Source: Gordionus sp. m RMFG-2023 (lineage: Eukaryota > Nematomorpha > Gordioida > Chordodea > Parachordodidae). Taken from it: DNA of 64,000 bases. The translations under genes were made by a program, and so were the position numbers. The stretch spans positions 26,212,508 to 26,276,507 of the forward strand of contig NC_088776.1 in assembly GCF_954871325.1 (NCBI RefSeq), in the 5' to 3' direction. The notes under the pieces are model-generated. The model worked only from the letters and a program-made list of their open reading frames with translations. It did not search any database and had not been told where the DNA came from. Below are positions 25,701 through 40,700 of the stretch, in pieces (positions within the stretch are counted from its first letter, which is position 1; each line of letters starts with the position of its first letter).

Positions 25701-28700
25701 AGAAAGCTATACAATATTATTTCGCCATATGTTCCTCAGATTGGAAGAAGTGAAAAAGAGAAAGATACATTTTGGGACAGTCTATTGTGTGTGATATCGA
25801 GACTGGCAAGTGAAGAGGGGATTATCCTGGCTGGTGATCTGAATGGACATGGGGAGCGAGTAGTGAGGGTTATGAAGTAGTACATGGAGGATTTAGTTAC
25901 GGCATAAGGGTAGAGGAATAATTTAGATTTTATGATGCTATGGATATGATTGTAATATAATGTTTGAGAATCTGAGAAGCTGGTGACTTACAAGTCGGGT
26001 AGTGCGAAAAGTGTAGTGGATTATTTGTTAGTAAGGAGATTTGTTAGGAGCATAGTAAAAAATATGAAATTGATACCGGAAGAGGAATGTAAAGATCAGC
26101 ATCGGCTAGTTATAGATCTCACTTTTAAAAGAAAGTTTGGAATTTGAAGGGGGAGAGTGCTAGACGTCAATTCAATATGACATTGGCGCTAAGAGAGAAG
26201 GAGATGTCACAAGCATCTGGGGTAAATGACAAGTGGGAAGCCATGAAGAAAGCTTGGGCGATGACAACTGAGGAGGTATGTGGAAGGACAAAAGGGCCGC
26301 CTTGATATAAGGAGACTTGGTGGTGGAACCCGGAGGTAGCAAAAGCTGTGGACGAGAAACGGAGGTGCTTCAAAGAATGGTACATTAGTAAAGAAAATAA
26401 TGATAACGATATTTAAAAGGTGGCAAAAATAAATGCTAAAAAATTAATAGCGAAAGTGGAAGAAATAAAAGGCAGGAGTCTGCTAAAGAAATGGAATAGC
26501 TGAAGGAATGGGAAATGTGATTTGAACAAAGCAGATGGCAAAAAAGTGGCAGGATGTGGTAGGTAAATGTTTGAAAAATATGGAAGGAAAAATAGTGATT
26601 GATAGTAGCGGTATTAAGAACACCTGGAAGATTTACATGGAAAGACTTCTGAACGAAGAGAATGAATCGGAAAATGATGTAGTTGTGTGAAGGTAGAAAG
26701 TCCAGGGTGTAAATTTGGCAAGGTCGAAATTAAGAGAGTAGTGAAAAAGATGAATAAAGCGAGTTCAACGAGAGTAGTATCAGAAATGTCTAAAGGTTCC
26801 GATGACTTAGTGATTGAATGGTTAATAAAAATTTAGCCAATCAAATTGTCATAGATGGAACTATTCCTGAGGATTGGCGAATACACAAGGGGAAAGGTGA
26901 TTATTTAGATTGCGGGCCTTACAGAGCTATTAAACTCTTGGAACAGCATTGAATGTAATTGAGGAGTTAGAGAAGCGGATAAGGGAACAAATTAAAATTG
27001 ATGAAATGCAGTTTGGTTTTACATCAGGGAAAGGCACGACAGATGCAATTTTGTGAGACAAATATAGAAGTATCTTGCGAAGGAAAAGAAACTGTAATAT
27101 GCGTTTGTTGATTTGGAGAAAGCATTTGACAGAGTGCCGGGCGAGGCTACTAGATGTGCCTTGAGAAAAACAGGCATGGAAGAATGGTTGGTTATGGCAG
27201 TGATGGCAATGTATGTGGGCAACTGCTGTAAGGATGGATGATGGAGATAGTGAAAGCTTTGAAGTGAAGATAGGACTTTATGAAGGATGAGTCCTTTATT
27301 ATTTATCTTAGTAATAGATGTGGCGGCTAGAGATATGCGTGAAGGACTTCCCTGGGAGCTATTATATGCAGATGACCTTGTATTAATGGCAAACAGTGAG
27401 GGAGAATTGAGGGATATAATTAGTCAATGGAAGATGGCTACAGAATCAAGGGGCCTGAAAATGAATGCAGCACAGACAACGGTGATTATTGGTGGGGAAA
27501 ATCTAAAGATGGAGGAATCCAGTAAGTGGCCTTGTGGTGTATGTGGGAAAGGAGTTGCTAGAAATTAAATTCAATGCATCAGATGCCAGAAATGGGTGCA
27601 TAATAGATGTAACAGGAAAAAAGGTAGTTTGATGTTAGCAAGAATGACGTTTATTTGTAGAACGTGCATATATAGGGTAAATGATAGCGTAGAAAAATGG
27701 TGGTCTGGATATTGGCAATGAGTTAACCCTAGGGAAAGTGGATATGTTTTGTTATTGGGGTGATATGCTAAAAGCAGATGGTGAGATTCTGCCGTTATTG
27801 CAAGGGTCAGACAAGCATGGAAAAAATCTCTCTGAAGTTAAAGGGGAAAGTTTACGTAAGCTGTGTGAGGAGTTGTTTAGTTTATGGAGATGAAACATAG
27901 ACAATGAAAGCGACTCACGAAGCCAAATTAGAAAGAACAGAGATGAGGATTATTAGTTGTATGTGTGTAGGGTATCTCTGAGAGAGAGAAATTAGCAAAG
28001 AATTGCGAGAAAGATTGATTATAGAAATGATTGGTGTGGTAATGCGAAGAAATAGACTAAGATGGTTTGGACATGAGGATCCTAAGACAAAAAATTACTG
28101 GATCTGGAAAAAGGAGGATCAAGTCAAGACCTAGAGGAAGGTCCAAGATGACGTGGTAATGTGATAGCGGCGGATATATGATAAAAATGAATCTTACAAG
28201 TATTGATGCTCAGGACCGTAAAAGGGATAAGAAAAATCATAGGGAAAACTGGCCAACTTGGGTAAACCATTAAACGGAAAATATTTAGTTCTTCTAATAA
28301 CATTTTATTCTTTATATTGTTTGCCAAACTGATACAGTAAAAGCACAAAAAATTGATAAAATTTTCAGATACTGGCTACTATACTAATTAAAACACTCAT
28401 AAGCATTAATAGTATGAAACCTTGGAATAGATTTTATAAATAGTGCTTAAAAATGTTCAGCTAACTTTAATGGAGATAAGCATATAAAAAAATAAAATAA
28501 AAATAAGTTGGGAAAATCAAAAATTTCTACTTCCCTCTTTAATAAATCCTGACTAAGCCATTGTCTACACTTATATCAGTTTAGCATTTGTGATACCGAT
28601 ATTTTCGTATCTACGGAAATAAATTCATATCAATGATTTATTTAATTAAATCAAAGAATTAAAGAATAGAAAGAGGAAATAATTCTGACTTTGAAAACTT

Positions 28701-31700
28701 TTCTAATGATTAAGGACAAGACAATCAACCAAGTTACATCCTTTTTGAAAATTGTGATGTTTATTTTCAAAACATAATCAAGAGTTTTGATGTAAAAAAA
28801 TTATTCTCAAAGTTATATTGATAAAACCAATATTAATATAATATAGGGAAAAAATGTTTAAACAATACAAATAGTTTTAATTTTATGTATCATTTCAAAA
28901 TTAACTACTAGTTTAAAATGATACCTTACAAGACAAGGTAAAATTCTATAATATGATAAAATAAATATAAAAAACTTACAAAGTCAAATTATTGAAACCG
29001 GTGTTTCTTAATGTGAAAGCTCTGGCAAGCAAACGAATATGCTTAAACTCAAGACCTATCTCCTTTTCTAACCCCGTTAATTTTTCCAATAAATCTACTT
29101 TAGGGATCCAATGCCGATCGCCCCAAGGTTCATCTTCCTAAAAAAAAATTGATAATATCATATCTAATCCATTCAAAATATTAAAAAATTATCCTATCAC
29201 GTAAAAATAAAATTAGAGACTTTTGAAGATTCGGTCTCTTAAAATCAATTTTTTGAAATCTGGTTTGGAAAATATTAAAAAGTTATGTTCAGGACCAAGG
29301 TGCCTAACCAACCTGAACCTTTATAATTTTCTGAGCTATAACAATAACTGAACCGTTAAAAAGTAATTTCAAAAGAAGAAAATTAAATCATTATAAATAC
29401 AAACCGGATAATAAAAGTTATTTTAATTTCGAAATCAGCACAATTTGTAATATTTTTGTTTATTTTAATAGTATATAATTCATTATATTAATTCTTATTT
29501 TATAATAAAATCAAGAAATTCGACTTATTCTCTTAATTTTATAGGGATTAATTTAAAAAACAAAATGTATAAAATCTGGATGAACGAAAATAACCGATAT
29601 GAATGAACCGAAACGGACCGATATAATTCAAATAACCGGATGGAACTGAACTGTTATGCTTAACGGTTCAACATCCTGGACAGGACTGTAAATAAGTACA
29701 TCTGTAGATCTCTAAAAATAATTAAAAGAGCAACTAATCTTATTTTGGCAGACAAAATATATTATAACTAAAATTTTAATTCATCTTTATGTAAATCGAA
29801 TTTTATTTAATAAACAATTCTTTATTTAAAAAAATGTTTTCTTGCATTGAAAAATTATAAACTGGTAAAAAAAGCAATTCAATAATAGTTTGGTTACTTG
29901 TAATGGATGTTTAGATAAATTGGTCCAAACTTCATATAATTTGGGTTCATCTCCAAATAAGCATTTTGATAAAAAGTCATCTACTATGCTCAATGACCCA
30001 TCCAGAAATATAGCACCTTATTTAATTAATTTTAAAAAAATTGGCTTTATATTTTGTTAAAAAATAAAATATAATAACGACGAGTAGCATAGCTGCATAA
30101 AAATCAGTGACTTAAAAAAAATGCTTTATATATTAAGTTGCGTGCTTAGTAAAAAAAATACCAACTTATGTTTTTGACTTATCTTTTATTTGACTCTTAA
30201 TAATAATAAAAATAAAATGATTGTATTAACATGAATTTGAATATAGTATAATACTATTATAAATTTGAATACCAATGGTTATGATTATAAATATAAATAA
30301 AATGAAGTTTTGAATATAATATTATATCTAATGAAATATAGTGGTCTATTATTAATAAGCGATTATTTTTTTATTCTTAAAATCTTACATTAATTTGCAA
30401 AGTTTTCAATACAACAAAAATATCGTGTTAATATTAAATGTCTACCACAGACCAAAATGAGGGGACGAGTCTTCGTTTAGGATGAGACGTGTCCCGTCCA
30501 ATATAAGGTCTTAAAAGTAGCCCCGTTTTTGTCTTTCAAAAAAGATGAAATGAGTTTTTAGATTTATAACAAATATTTAAAAAATTGAAAATCGTAAAAA
30601 TTTTGTTGGTCTTTGAAAAATTGATATCATTTAGTCATAATTTTTAAAAATAACTTTAAGCACTTTAAAATGGAGGAGGATATATTATACTCTGAGAATG
30701 AGTAAAATATTAAAGTAGAAAAAAGATATACTAATATCCATAAATGGCAGAGATTATCTTTTACAGCAAGCAACTCTGTGGCATAAGAGAGAAGTTTTTA
30801 TAAAGTTGAAAACTTGATTAGTAAAAAGCATAATCGACACTCAAGTAAAATATGCAAGCTATTATGATCTTAGGTGGTCCAAATATGGTCTATCTCTAGA
30901 TCTTATACAATAAATACACATACGATACGATGAGAAGCTTTACAGAAAAATCTTAATTTTACAACACATTTTATCATACCAAAATTTATATATACATTAT
31001 ATGTGCTATAAAATAATGATAAATTTAAAATAAAAAAAAAATTCTAAGAATATATTATCATTATCAATAACAATAAAATTTCTCATATTTATTTAATAAT
31101 AAGTATGACAAAAAAAGTTAGGATGGGACGGTCTCATCACAAGTATGGCATCTTTGAATGCGTCTCGTCTCAAGTAGAGTATTGAGATAGGTCAGATCTT
31201 AAAAAAGACGAGGCAGGATGAGCATCTGGTCAGCTCTATATAATAATAATGAAAATACCTAAAAGCGCTTCGAATGCGTTGGACATTGCATGGTTCAAGT
31301 CAGATTGATGGCATAAATCGGGACCGTGAACATAGAGCATATATTTGTCTAATTCCAATTTCTATATTATATCGTTAGATAAATATAAAAAAACATAATA
31401 GTACAGTAAGAGTATAATTAATTTTTAAAAAATTTATGGTACTTATATATTTTTTTTCTATTTGATAAAGGAGAAAAATAAAGGTAACAGATATATCATA
31501 TAGTTTGGAACCGTAACCAGAATCTATCTTAAAATTGATGGGAATCGTAATTTTTATTAGCATTTCAAGCAGTGGTCCAAACCGAAACGAATATTGGTTA
31601 GGTTCAGATATAAATAACGGTTCGAGGTTCAGGTTTGGTCCTCTAAAACTCAATTTAACTATTTATATACAAACTTACATTAGAATTATATATAGAGAAA

Positions 31701-34700
31701 CAATTTTTTTCATTATTAAAAATATACACGTTTATTTTATTATTAATTACTACACATTTTCATAAATTATAACAAATAAACAAACTTCAATATTGAACAT
31801 AATTTACTTAAAAAATAGTATAAGGTACAATTAAACTATTTTTTACCTTAGTCAAATTACATCTCTGTATAAATTTTATTGTTGCAAAAAAATTTCTCTA
31901 CGCTAACGCGAGTAGCCACCACTGCCAATATAACATCAGAGAATTTATATAATTTGAAATATCAATTAGTCTAATTTTGCCAATAGTATGATATTCAATT
32001 CTTTATTTAGACGATGTTCTTTAGGAAAATTAACTAAAAAATATCTAATAGATTTTGTTATGACCATGTGTTCTTTAAAGACTTCTTCAAGAGTATATTG
32101 ACATGACGGCATCATAATCTTTTTTATTTCTTTTGGTTTTTACAGGAAGATTTCTTTTGATGTGATGCTCAAGATTTGCACCATAATGGGTTTTCATAAT
32201 TGTATTCATAGGCGATGTTAGGAAGTCCCCACCCCTCGGAAATTTGCCTTTTCCCGTAAATATTAATATAAATCGAGGGGGGTGTATATTAATATCACTA
32301 TAAACGATATTTTGAAATAAACACAAGCAAAAGTTAATAATTTATTATTAAATAATGACTAACATTCAAATTTTTTAGAATAAAGGCATTTTTATAATTA
32401 AAAAAAAGGTGAGAAATCAAAACTATTATTTAAAAAAATGTAATATAGCCAAATGCCTAAAATAGGTGATCTTAAAGATCTTCAATAAAATTTATGGGGA
32501 AAAAATAAACCTAATAGCCCCACCCCTCCTCTAGCAAAAAGTTACTATATATGTCTATGATTGTATATCACAAACTGTAACAAAACATTTGTATGATCAT
32601 TTATGTCTATGATTGTTATATCACATGTAATATGTCTATGATTGTATTTCACAATCTAAAACAAAACATTTGTATGATCATTTATATATGTAAATAATTT
32701 ACATGATTTAATTTATCAAAAAATGGAAATTATTTAAAAATGGTGTAAAATATCAATATAAGTATTTATAAAAAATATTGAATGATAATAATTTATAAAA
32801 CAATTCTGATATAAATCCCAATTTTCTTAATATACTAGTAATAACTTTTACATTATTTTATAAGCATAAAATCATGAGGTTCAAACAGGTTCACAGGATT
32901 TTTTAGCGGTTCATAAGTAGAAATGATTTAACAATTCGGTTCAGGTAGAAAATGATTTAACGATTCAGGGTCGGTTCAACAAAAATAACCGTTAATACCC
33001 GTTTAAAGGTTCGGTTTGGATTTTTGATTTCACGAGACCGGGCAGGCCTGCGGCCCAATGGGCCGTTATAGACCGGATATTATATTTTCTAGCGGGCCTG
33101 GGATTTTAAATTTTATTAATGGACTTGTACAAATTTTTTATTTAAATTTAACTTATTTAAAATATTTGCTAATTTAAAAAATATTGAAATTCTTCAAACA
33201 ATAATAATTTTCAGTATTGTAATAAAATGATTGCTTAAATACACTTAAATATTGTTTATTTTCATATACAATAGATTAAATTATTGAATATGGACTTGGG
33301 AAAATTTTTGTCAAACCTACTATGGGGTTGGGAACTATTTTTATTATTAAATAAGGACTGGGCCGGGCCTAAAAATTTTTTTTAATACGGGCCTAGGTCG
33401 AGTGATCAAAAAATCTAGACCATATTGTTATAAATTTTGTGTGATTCATTTACGGCGTTTATTTAGTTATTTTAAGCAGAACCCTCGGTATTGAGTCAAA
33501 TTTAAAACACCGAAAAAAAATCAGGAACCGGAATCGCCTTCTATAAATATAGTGTAGATTTTTTAGTCCAGGTTCAAAACTTTGAACATATAAGCGAATA
33601 AATTAAACGAAAATAAAAGGCAAAAACCTTAGCAAGAATGGCTAGATGGCTGTTTTGTACCAAAGATGCCCTGTAAACGGCTAATCCTCCCTCTTCGATA
33701 TGAGGAAACATGAAAAATAGGTGCACGCTGGTTAAGAATTCTATGATGGCGTCTCCAAAAAATTCTAGCCTCTCGTTGTGATTAATTATTTGATTGTAAC
33801 ATTTATTTAGAGAAGATTTATCTATTTATTTGTAAATTAAAACCATATAAAGTATAGGTTGCTCATGAAGTAAAGCATTATCAGTTTATTATAAAAATGT
33901 TTTGCCAAAAAAAGAATATTATAGGCATGCCGAGTACATTTTTACACATGACCCCGGAGACTAATGGGTTAAATAAAAACTTTAAACAAGAGAATTTAAG
34001 TAATTTCCAGAAGCGTATAAATTAATATTGAAAAGCTAATAAGCTCCAATTAAGACGCCACCTAATTTATTATAAGCAAATTAGTTCACAAACTATGAAA
34101 TAAGATTTACGTTTTTCTTATAAAGAAAATAAATAATCATTTTAAACTGACCAAAGATATCATGTTCGGATAAATAGTTTGCCGTTTTGGGATGAGATGA
34201 ACCACTAGAAAAATCGCCTTTTAGTTTCATTATTTTGTTGAGCGTAATAATACCTGGGTAATATTTTTGCATTTATTAGTTTTATAAAATTAATTTCAAT
34301 TTTCTTTGGATAAATTAAAAATAATAATAACCTGTATTATTTGAATAATTTAAATGTCATTTAATGCAGTGGCTCCTACAACGGGGGGGGGAAGAGGGGT
34401 ACGAAGCAACTGCTTCTTGAATGGGGTATTTTTATTGATTTTTTTTAAAATTTTTTTATTGTTTTACCATCCATAACCAAGTATTTTCATTGAAACCATG
34501 AAAAATATGGTTATAAAAAATTCAAAAAAAGATTGAATTTAACAAATACTTTTCAATTATAGTTGATGACACATATGATGTTTCGAAATCAGAAGCAATA
34601 GCGTTGTTAAACTATAGGCATATATTGTACGGGAAATACAACTGGTCCCGATATTAAAAAGAATATAGTATCCAAACTTGGGTCCATGAATCTACCCCTC

Positions 34701-37700
34701 GAATTCCTAGTTGTTTTGACAAATTTAAAGGATTCTGAAGATCCTGCCACTTCCACTATGGGTAGTGTTATAGTCTTTAGAAATAAATTTTCTTTTATTA
34801 TTTTATCACTTTGTGTTTGAAATAAAATATTGTTGATAAAACAAGCTTGGTTTGTACAAAATTGCAAGCATTTAGAAGGATATAGGGTTTAATAAATCAA
34901 ATTCAATTGGAAAAAGATTGCCTGATTAATTTGAGAAATAATTATTGCCTTTTATTATTTTTTAATCCTAATAGATAATAACACTTAATTATTGGATGTT
35001 TTTTCAAGCACAAGTTTGATTTTGAAAGTTCTAGACTTCAAACATTACAATCCAAAAAGGAGAGGTATATATATACTTTCATCATTAAATATAATATTTA
35101 TTTTACTTTAAAACCAGTGTTTTTTATGCTGCTCTTGATTTGATTATTATGCAGTTTAATGAAAGATTTAATGATGAATCGATGAAATTTTTAAATAGAA
35201 CATCATTTTTTACACCAAAGGGAATGGCGGAAAAGTCAATCGTTAAAAATGATATCGAGGATATCTGTAAATTTTACCATTTAAATTCAAGTCAAATTTT
35301 TGAAGAATTGAAATTTCGAAATATTTATAAGATGGCTAAAATGGGGGATGTAATTATTGCACGTGACCTGGAGACTAAAGAATCTAAAGATTTGTTAGAT
35401 TATGAGAATTGTAAATTTATTAAATTAAAATATTTTTACTAATATATCATTTAGCGATGATGATAATTCTGAGACTTATGATTCAGACTGGAAAAACTAT
35501 TCGTTTATTTTACCTTATCATCTACTTTAAAAATTTTCTGCTTTTTAACAATTTTATAAAAATATTTATTAATCATTCCTACTAACATGTACTATCGAAA
35601 GGGTCATGAGCAAGGTTGCCAGGTCTCACCCCATCAGGGGAAGACTCCCGCAATTTTTTAATTTACACGCAGACATCTCACTTCCGCAATAGGAAACCTA
35701 CCGTAAAAATCTACCGCAATTTTTGAATTTCTCCAGCACAATGTTTTTTATAGCATTTTAACGTTTTTAATATATAAATAATAATTTTAAGAAACAGTAA
35801 TTGATTATTTTTATATTTTTAAAATAAATTTTAAAAATTTATTCAAAAACATGTCTAGTTTGTAAATTTCTTTCTATCCTTACCTAAATCATATGTTTAA
35901 TTTTTATCCAATAATAAATCAACATCATTCATATTTAATCACTTTCAAATGTGTTACCTATTTTGAATTGATAAAACTTTACCGACTTTGTTAATATTTA
36001 TATAAAGTAATTATAGAAACTAATAGGGGGATAACTAAACCAATTCACAATCCCGGCCAACGGCCAGCCCGAAAATTTTGACCTGGCAACCCTGGTCATG
36101 AGTAAAATTAAATTAAGACTTCATAGTACCATGAAAGATCCATTTCTTAATAATTTAACCATTTTATCAATGGGAAAAAATTTATTTAAACAATTAAATA
36201 TTGATGAAATTATAAATTCTTTCACTTTTTCTTCCCCTAATTTGTCTAAATATTAATTTAAAAATAATATTTTTAAAGTATATATTGTTTTTACATTTTA
36301 TTTATATTATATATTAAAGATTGATGCAATAAAAATTATTTTTGAAATTTATGGGTGTCAAAAAATAATTAGCCATGTTTTGAGGGGGGGGGGGGGGTTC
36401 TACATTTTAGGGGGGTATTCTGCTTCTATCGCTCACAAAGTGTAGTGGTCACTGATTTAACGACATAGGTGAAGAAATGCTTCATGCCACCTCTATATAT
36501 CATTGGTCTAGAATTGGAGTGCTCCACTCGACATTTTCAAAATTTTTGAGTTAGAAGTGGATAATAACTTATTTATTCCCAATATATATAAAAATAAAAA
36601 ATAGATTAAAAAATATTAATTTTTGCCAAAGTTCTAGCTCTGTCAATTTTGCGCTATTTGCATATAACGATGTAATTTTTGTTTCATATACATGGCCTAT
36701 CCTATTATCTTATTTAATCACGTGTTGTATCCTTTTTTTTAATTTTTTGCTTTCCATATTGAATCGTATGATATTTTATCTTTAAATATAGTTACATAAA
36801 ATGAATTTGAAATTAATCATAATGAAATTTATCACAATTTTTTAATAATTGACTTGCTCATAATTTAAATAAAAATTACATAAAATTAAATTGATTAAAT
36901 AATTGTTTTTAAAATTTATCACAATTTTTTATTAATCTACTTGCTCATAATTTAAATAAATTATTAATTATTTGCTCATTAAATATACATAAAAATTATT
37001 ATTTTTACTTTACCTAGCCCTTCAATCTAGCAAATGAAAGAAAAAGACTAAGAAAATGTGGTGAGGCCTATATCAATATTAAAGGTGATTTTAAAAGAGC
37101 AAGGATGGTTCAGAATGATCATTCTAATAAATGTATATTTCAATGTCATAAAAAAGTAAATGCAGATCAGAGTAAAATTATTCATGAGGCTTTTTGGAGC
37201 TTAGCCGAAGAAGCTAAAGGATTTTTCTATAGCAAATTTATTATTAGGACTCCATGTAAGGGAAGGGTAAAAGATTCTTTAAATTAAAACTCTTCATACT
37301 TATATTTTTTGAAGTGGAGAATGTTTAGAGTTTGCAGATAATTTCATAAGTAATAAACATATTAGTTATTTCTTTAAAAATTAATACCAAAATACTGGAA
37401 CTGATTTATCTCTCTAGATAAGGTAAAAATACTAAAAATGTTATTTATGATGGAGATAAAGATTTCATCATTGATCATATAAACACCATTCCAAGAGTCT
37501 ATTTCACATTACAGGCAAAAAAGATTCTTCAAAGGAGTACTTTGAGGGAAGTCTCAATTATAAAATACCTTATGATTTATAATCTCAAAAATGTGATGAA
37601 TTATCATGAATTCCTGTTAAAGATAATTATTACATGAATAAATTTGAAATTATTATTTTGAATATATTTATTTATTTCTAATAAAAAAATGTAAATGGAA

Positions 37701-40700
37701 CATTTTGAACATCAAAAAATCATAAAGTGTTATATTTGATTCACATGCATTTTGATTTTATTAAATATATTTTATATTAAAATTTTTTGAGCAAATATTT
37801 TTTAGGCAATAATTAATTAACAATATGATAAATTATCTCTGAAATTATTATGATCAATAAGTTTTTCCTATATTTGATTTTAAAGTTTAATGTTGATTTT
37901 CTCATTTTAAACATTTGCGCAAATGGAGCACTCCAATTCTAGACCGACGACATATATAATAAAGTTTACAATCCTGTCAAGCCCTATATTTTATGGAAGG
38001 CAATTTTGACCTCTTTAATATGTTAAAATAGAAAAAAAAAATTGTGAAATTAAAAGTAATAATTTTAAATTGGAGATTAAGATAAATTATGCTTTAACAC
38101 CTCTTTTTCGAGAAGCCAAAATTTTGTGAGCCTTATCGCCATAAATGGGATTTCTCAGTCCACAATTCGATAAAGTGTTGCGGCAATGATCTGGATTGCT
38201 TCCATAATTGGGTTTAAACGATGGGTGGGTCATTGCTTTCTTTTTGATAAAATATATAAATTACAATTTAATTATTTGTGCGTTCAACTTTATGTCAATT
38301 TAGCTATAACAATATACTTGCAGTAGTGAAGGGTCCTTGAATTTATATTCGATGGTATTTTGAAGGACCAAAAGGGATTTGTGATATCGCAAATGAAAGG
38401 TCAATACTTTTTAAATATAAATAATTCATACTCATTTTTGTGAAATGTAAAATAAATTTAAAAAAATAAAACATCGTACTAAATAGATATTACTTATTGA
38501 AATCCAATCCTATAATTTGTATTCGATCATTTTAAAAAGGACTCAGCAGTTTATTTTCTAATCCTTATTCAATCATTTCCGTCTTCGGCTTAATAGCAAT
38601 GAAAGGTATGATAGTGGCAGCCTTAAACCTTATTCTAATGAGCCATATCATTATATTCAAAATAATCAGTTAAAGAATCAAAGAGATCTCATTTCTGAAT
38701 ATATCAAAACTTACAAAATGAAATTTGGTATCGGAGGTAGAACGTTCCACTTATGTCGCTTGAATTCATATTTCTTACGCTAACACACCACTTACCTTTT
38801 AACTTAATTTTAAAAAATTTATAATAATTTTTGTCACATTCCATCATTAGTCTAAATTATAAATACAAGCCTTTCCCTAAATATTTGAGTCGTGCATTTC
38901 CGTCTGAACTCAAGTCCGATTTGGTCAGATTCAAAGTTCATTTGTTTAAAAAATTTCTTTAAGCCCGCCCAATGTTTTGAAATTATTTGATTGGTTGGTT
39001 TGGTTCCTTATTTATTTTATTTTAATATATTTTTACTTAATGCTATGTCCTAAATATCACAAATATAAATAAATTTATTAATTTCCAGAAAAAAATAACA
39101 TAAGCTATATTTAAATGTAAAAATAAAATAGTGTTCTATATAATTTTTCGTCCTTTATAAATTTATTATTTTTTTAAAATAATATAAATAAATAAATTTT
39201 GCTTAAAATTTATAAATTTGTGTAATTTTTTTGAAAAAAACTAGTAAGTAATATTAAAGTATTTGCTAGCATTGTTATTTTTCGTATTATATTTCTCGTT
39301 TATTTTATTTTTTCTTGGTTTTTTGGTTGTTTTTCTTTTTTTTTGTTTTCTTTTATTTTTAAAAAAAATAATGGAAGATTTCGGACATGACATGTCATAA
39401 TATTATTAATTTGCAAAAATTTATAAATGAGGTATTTTTTAATATATTTAGGATAGCCCAAACAAATAAAATAAGCAATATTATAAATAAAAAATAATTT
39501 TTAATAAATAAAAGCCCTTATGTTTATTCGCTAGGAAAATATTTCAAATTCACTCATCTACATACTCATTGTTTGAAAATTTTTAAACCCGTCCAATGTT
39601 TAAATTTTTAACCCGCCCTCCCACACTCATTCATTGTATAGGCGGACGGGTTAACACCCCGTGCATTGCAGACTTCTACTCTGGATCCCTAGAATCCTTT
39701 TCATTGCTAATAATTCTAGGATATAAAATGATATAATAATCTGGAATAGGATTTTGTGTGTACTGTCTTCTGCTAAGTCTCTAATCTATGCCGATTTTTA
39801 CCAGGTAGACATTTTAAAATAAACAAGTATTCGAATATTCCCTAAATCAAAATTTCCTCGGCTAGTAATTAACCCACTTTTATAATTGAATATTTTTTTA
39901 AAGTTTACACCCTATTACAGACATTTAGTTTTTTAAAATTATATAGCGTTCAATTTTACTAAAAGTATATATTATTTCATATCAATTTTTTAATAATGTA
40001 ATTATTACTAGGTAATATCATGGAATACTGTACAACATCCGTTTTTATTCCAGTTGTGTAGTAACCTTGGCTATCGATGGCAATTGTCTGATATTTCCGA
40101 ACATTACTTATCAAAATTGTTTTCATAAATCGATTATTAAATGAAATTTCAAAATATTATATTTTTTTAGAGACCTGCAAGCCTGACCTGGCTACAGATT
40201 TTTTAAAATGAAACTTAGTCTAGATCTTAAAATGTAGGCTTGTGAACCCGTTAAAATTTTAGCCCGGCTTCGGTTTAATCCAAAAAACAAGAGGTCGGTT
40301 TGGTACGGGTTTGGAAGCTCTACCTTAACTCGAATTCAGCTTCAAGTTCGGGTTTGCATTAGAAAACTCATTTTTTAGGAAAATCATTGACAATATATTA
40401 AACCATTACACAGAATTTTGAGGCTTTTTGTTTTAACTTAAACAGTAAATCATGTCCTGAGTCGCAACAATGTTCCAGGTTAGAAACTAAACGGCTTTTT
40501 TGGGGAGTATTAAAATAATTAACTTTAATTTTATATTATATAGGCTAATTAACATTTGAGTCGATTTTTAAAAACGGTTAACTCACTAGTTTATCCAGAA
40601 AAATATTACGAAAGCCTGAAGAGTTTGCTCATGTGGCACAAAGGTTTGGACATCTATTAGCGAAATCTCGAGGCTTAGGCAAATTTTTCTGGCTAAAATA

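Larger units (their letters stand above)
34367..36454 (+). mobile_element. hAT transposon with transposase remnants, carrying a nested hAT
   Basis: Left end CAGTGGCTCCTACAACGGGG; right end read inward CAGTGACCACTACACTTTG. Flanking octamers ATTTAATG (34359-34366) and ATTTAACG (36455-36462) match at 7 of 8. Transposase pieces are in plus orientation (35140-36255), interrupted by a 484-bp element at 35611-36094. Lies in a Drosha intron, opposite to the gene. Confidence 0.88.

Noticed and set aside
38557-38780. Small host gene on the plus strand
   Set aside because: The 70-codon open stretch has no start codon at its beginning, no recognised motif and no splice-consistent neighbours; kept only as an open stretch.
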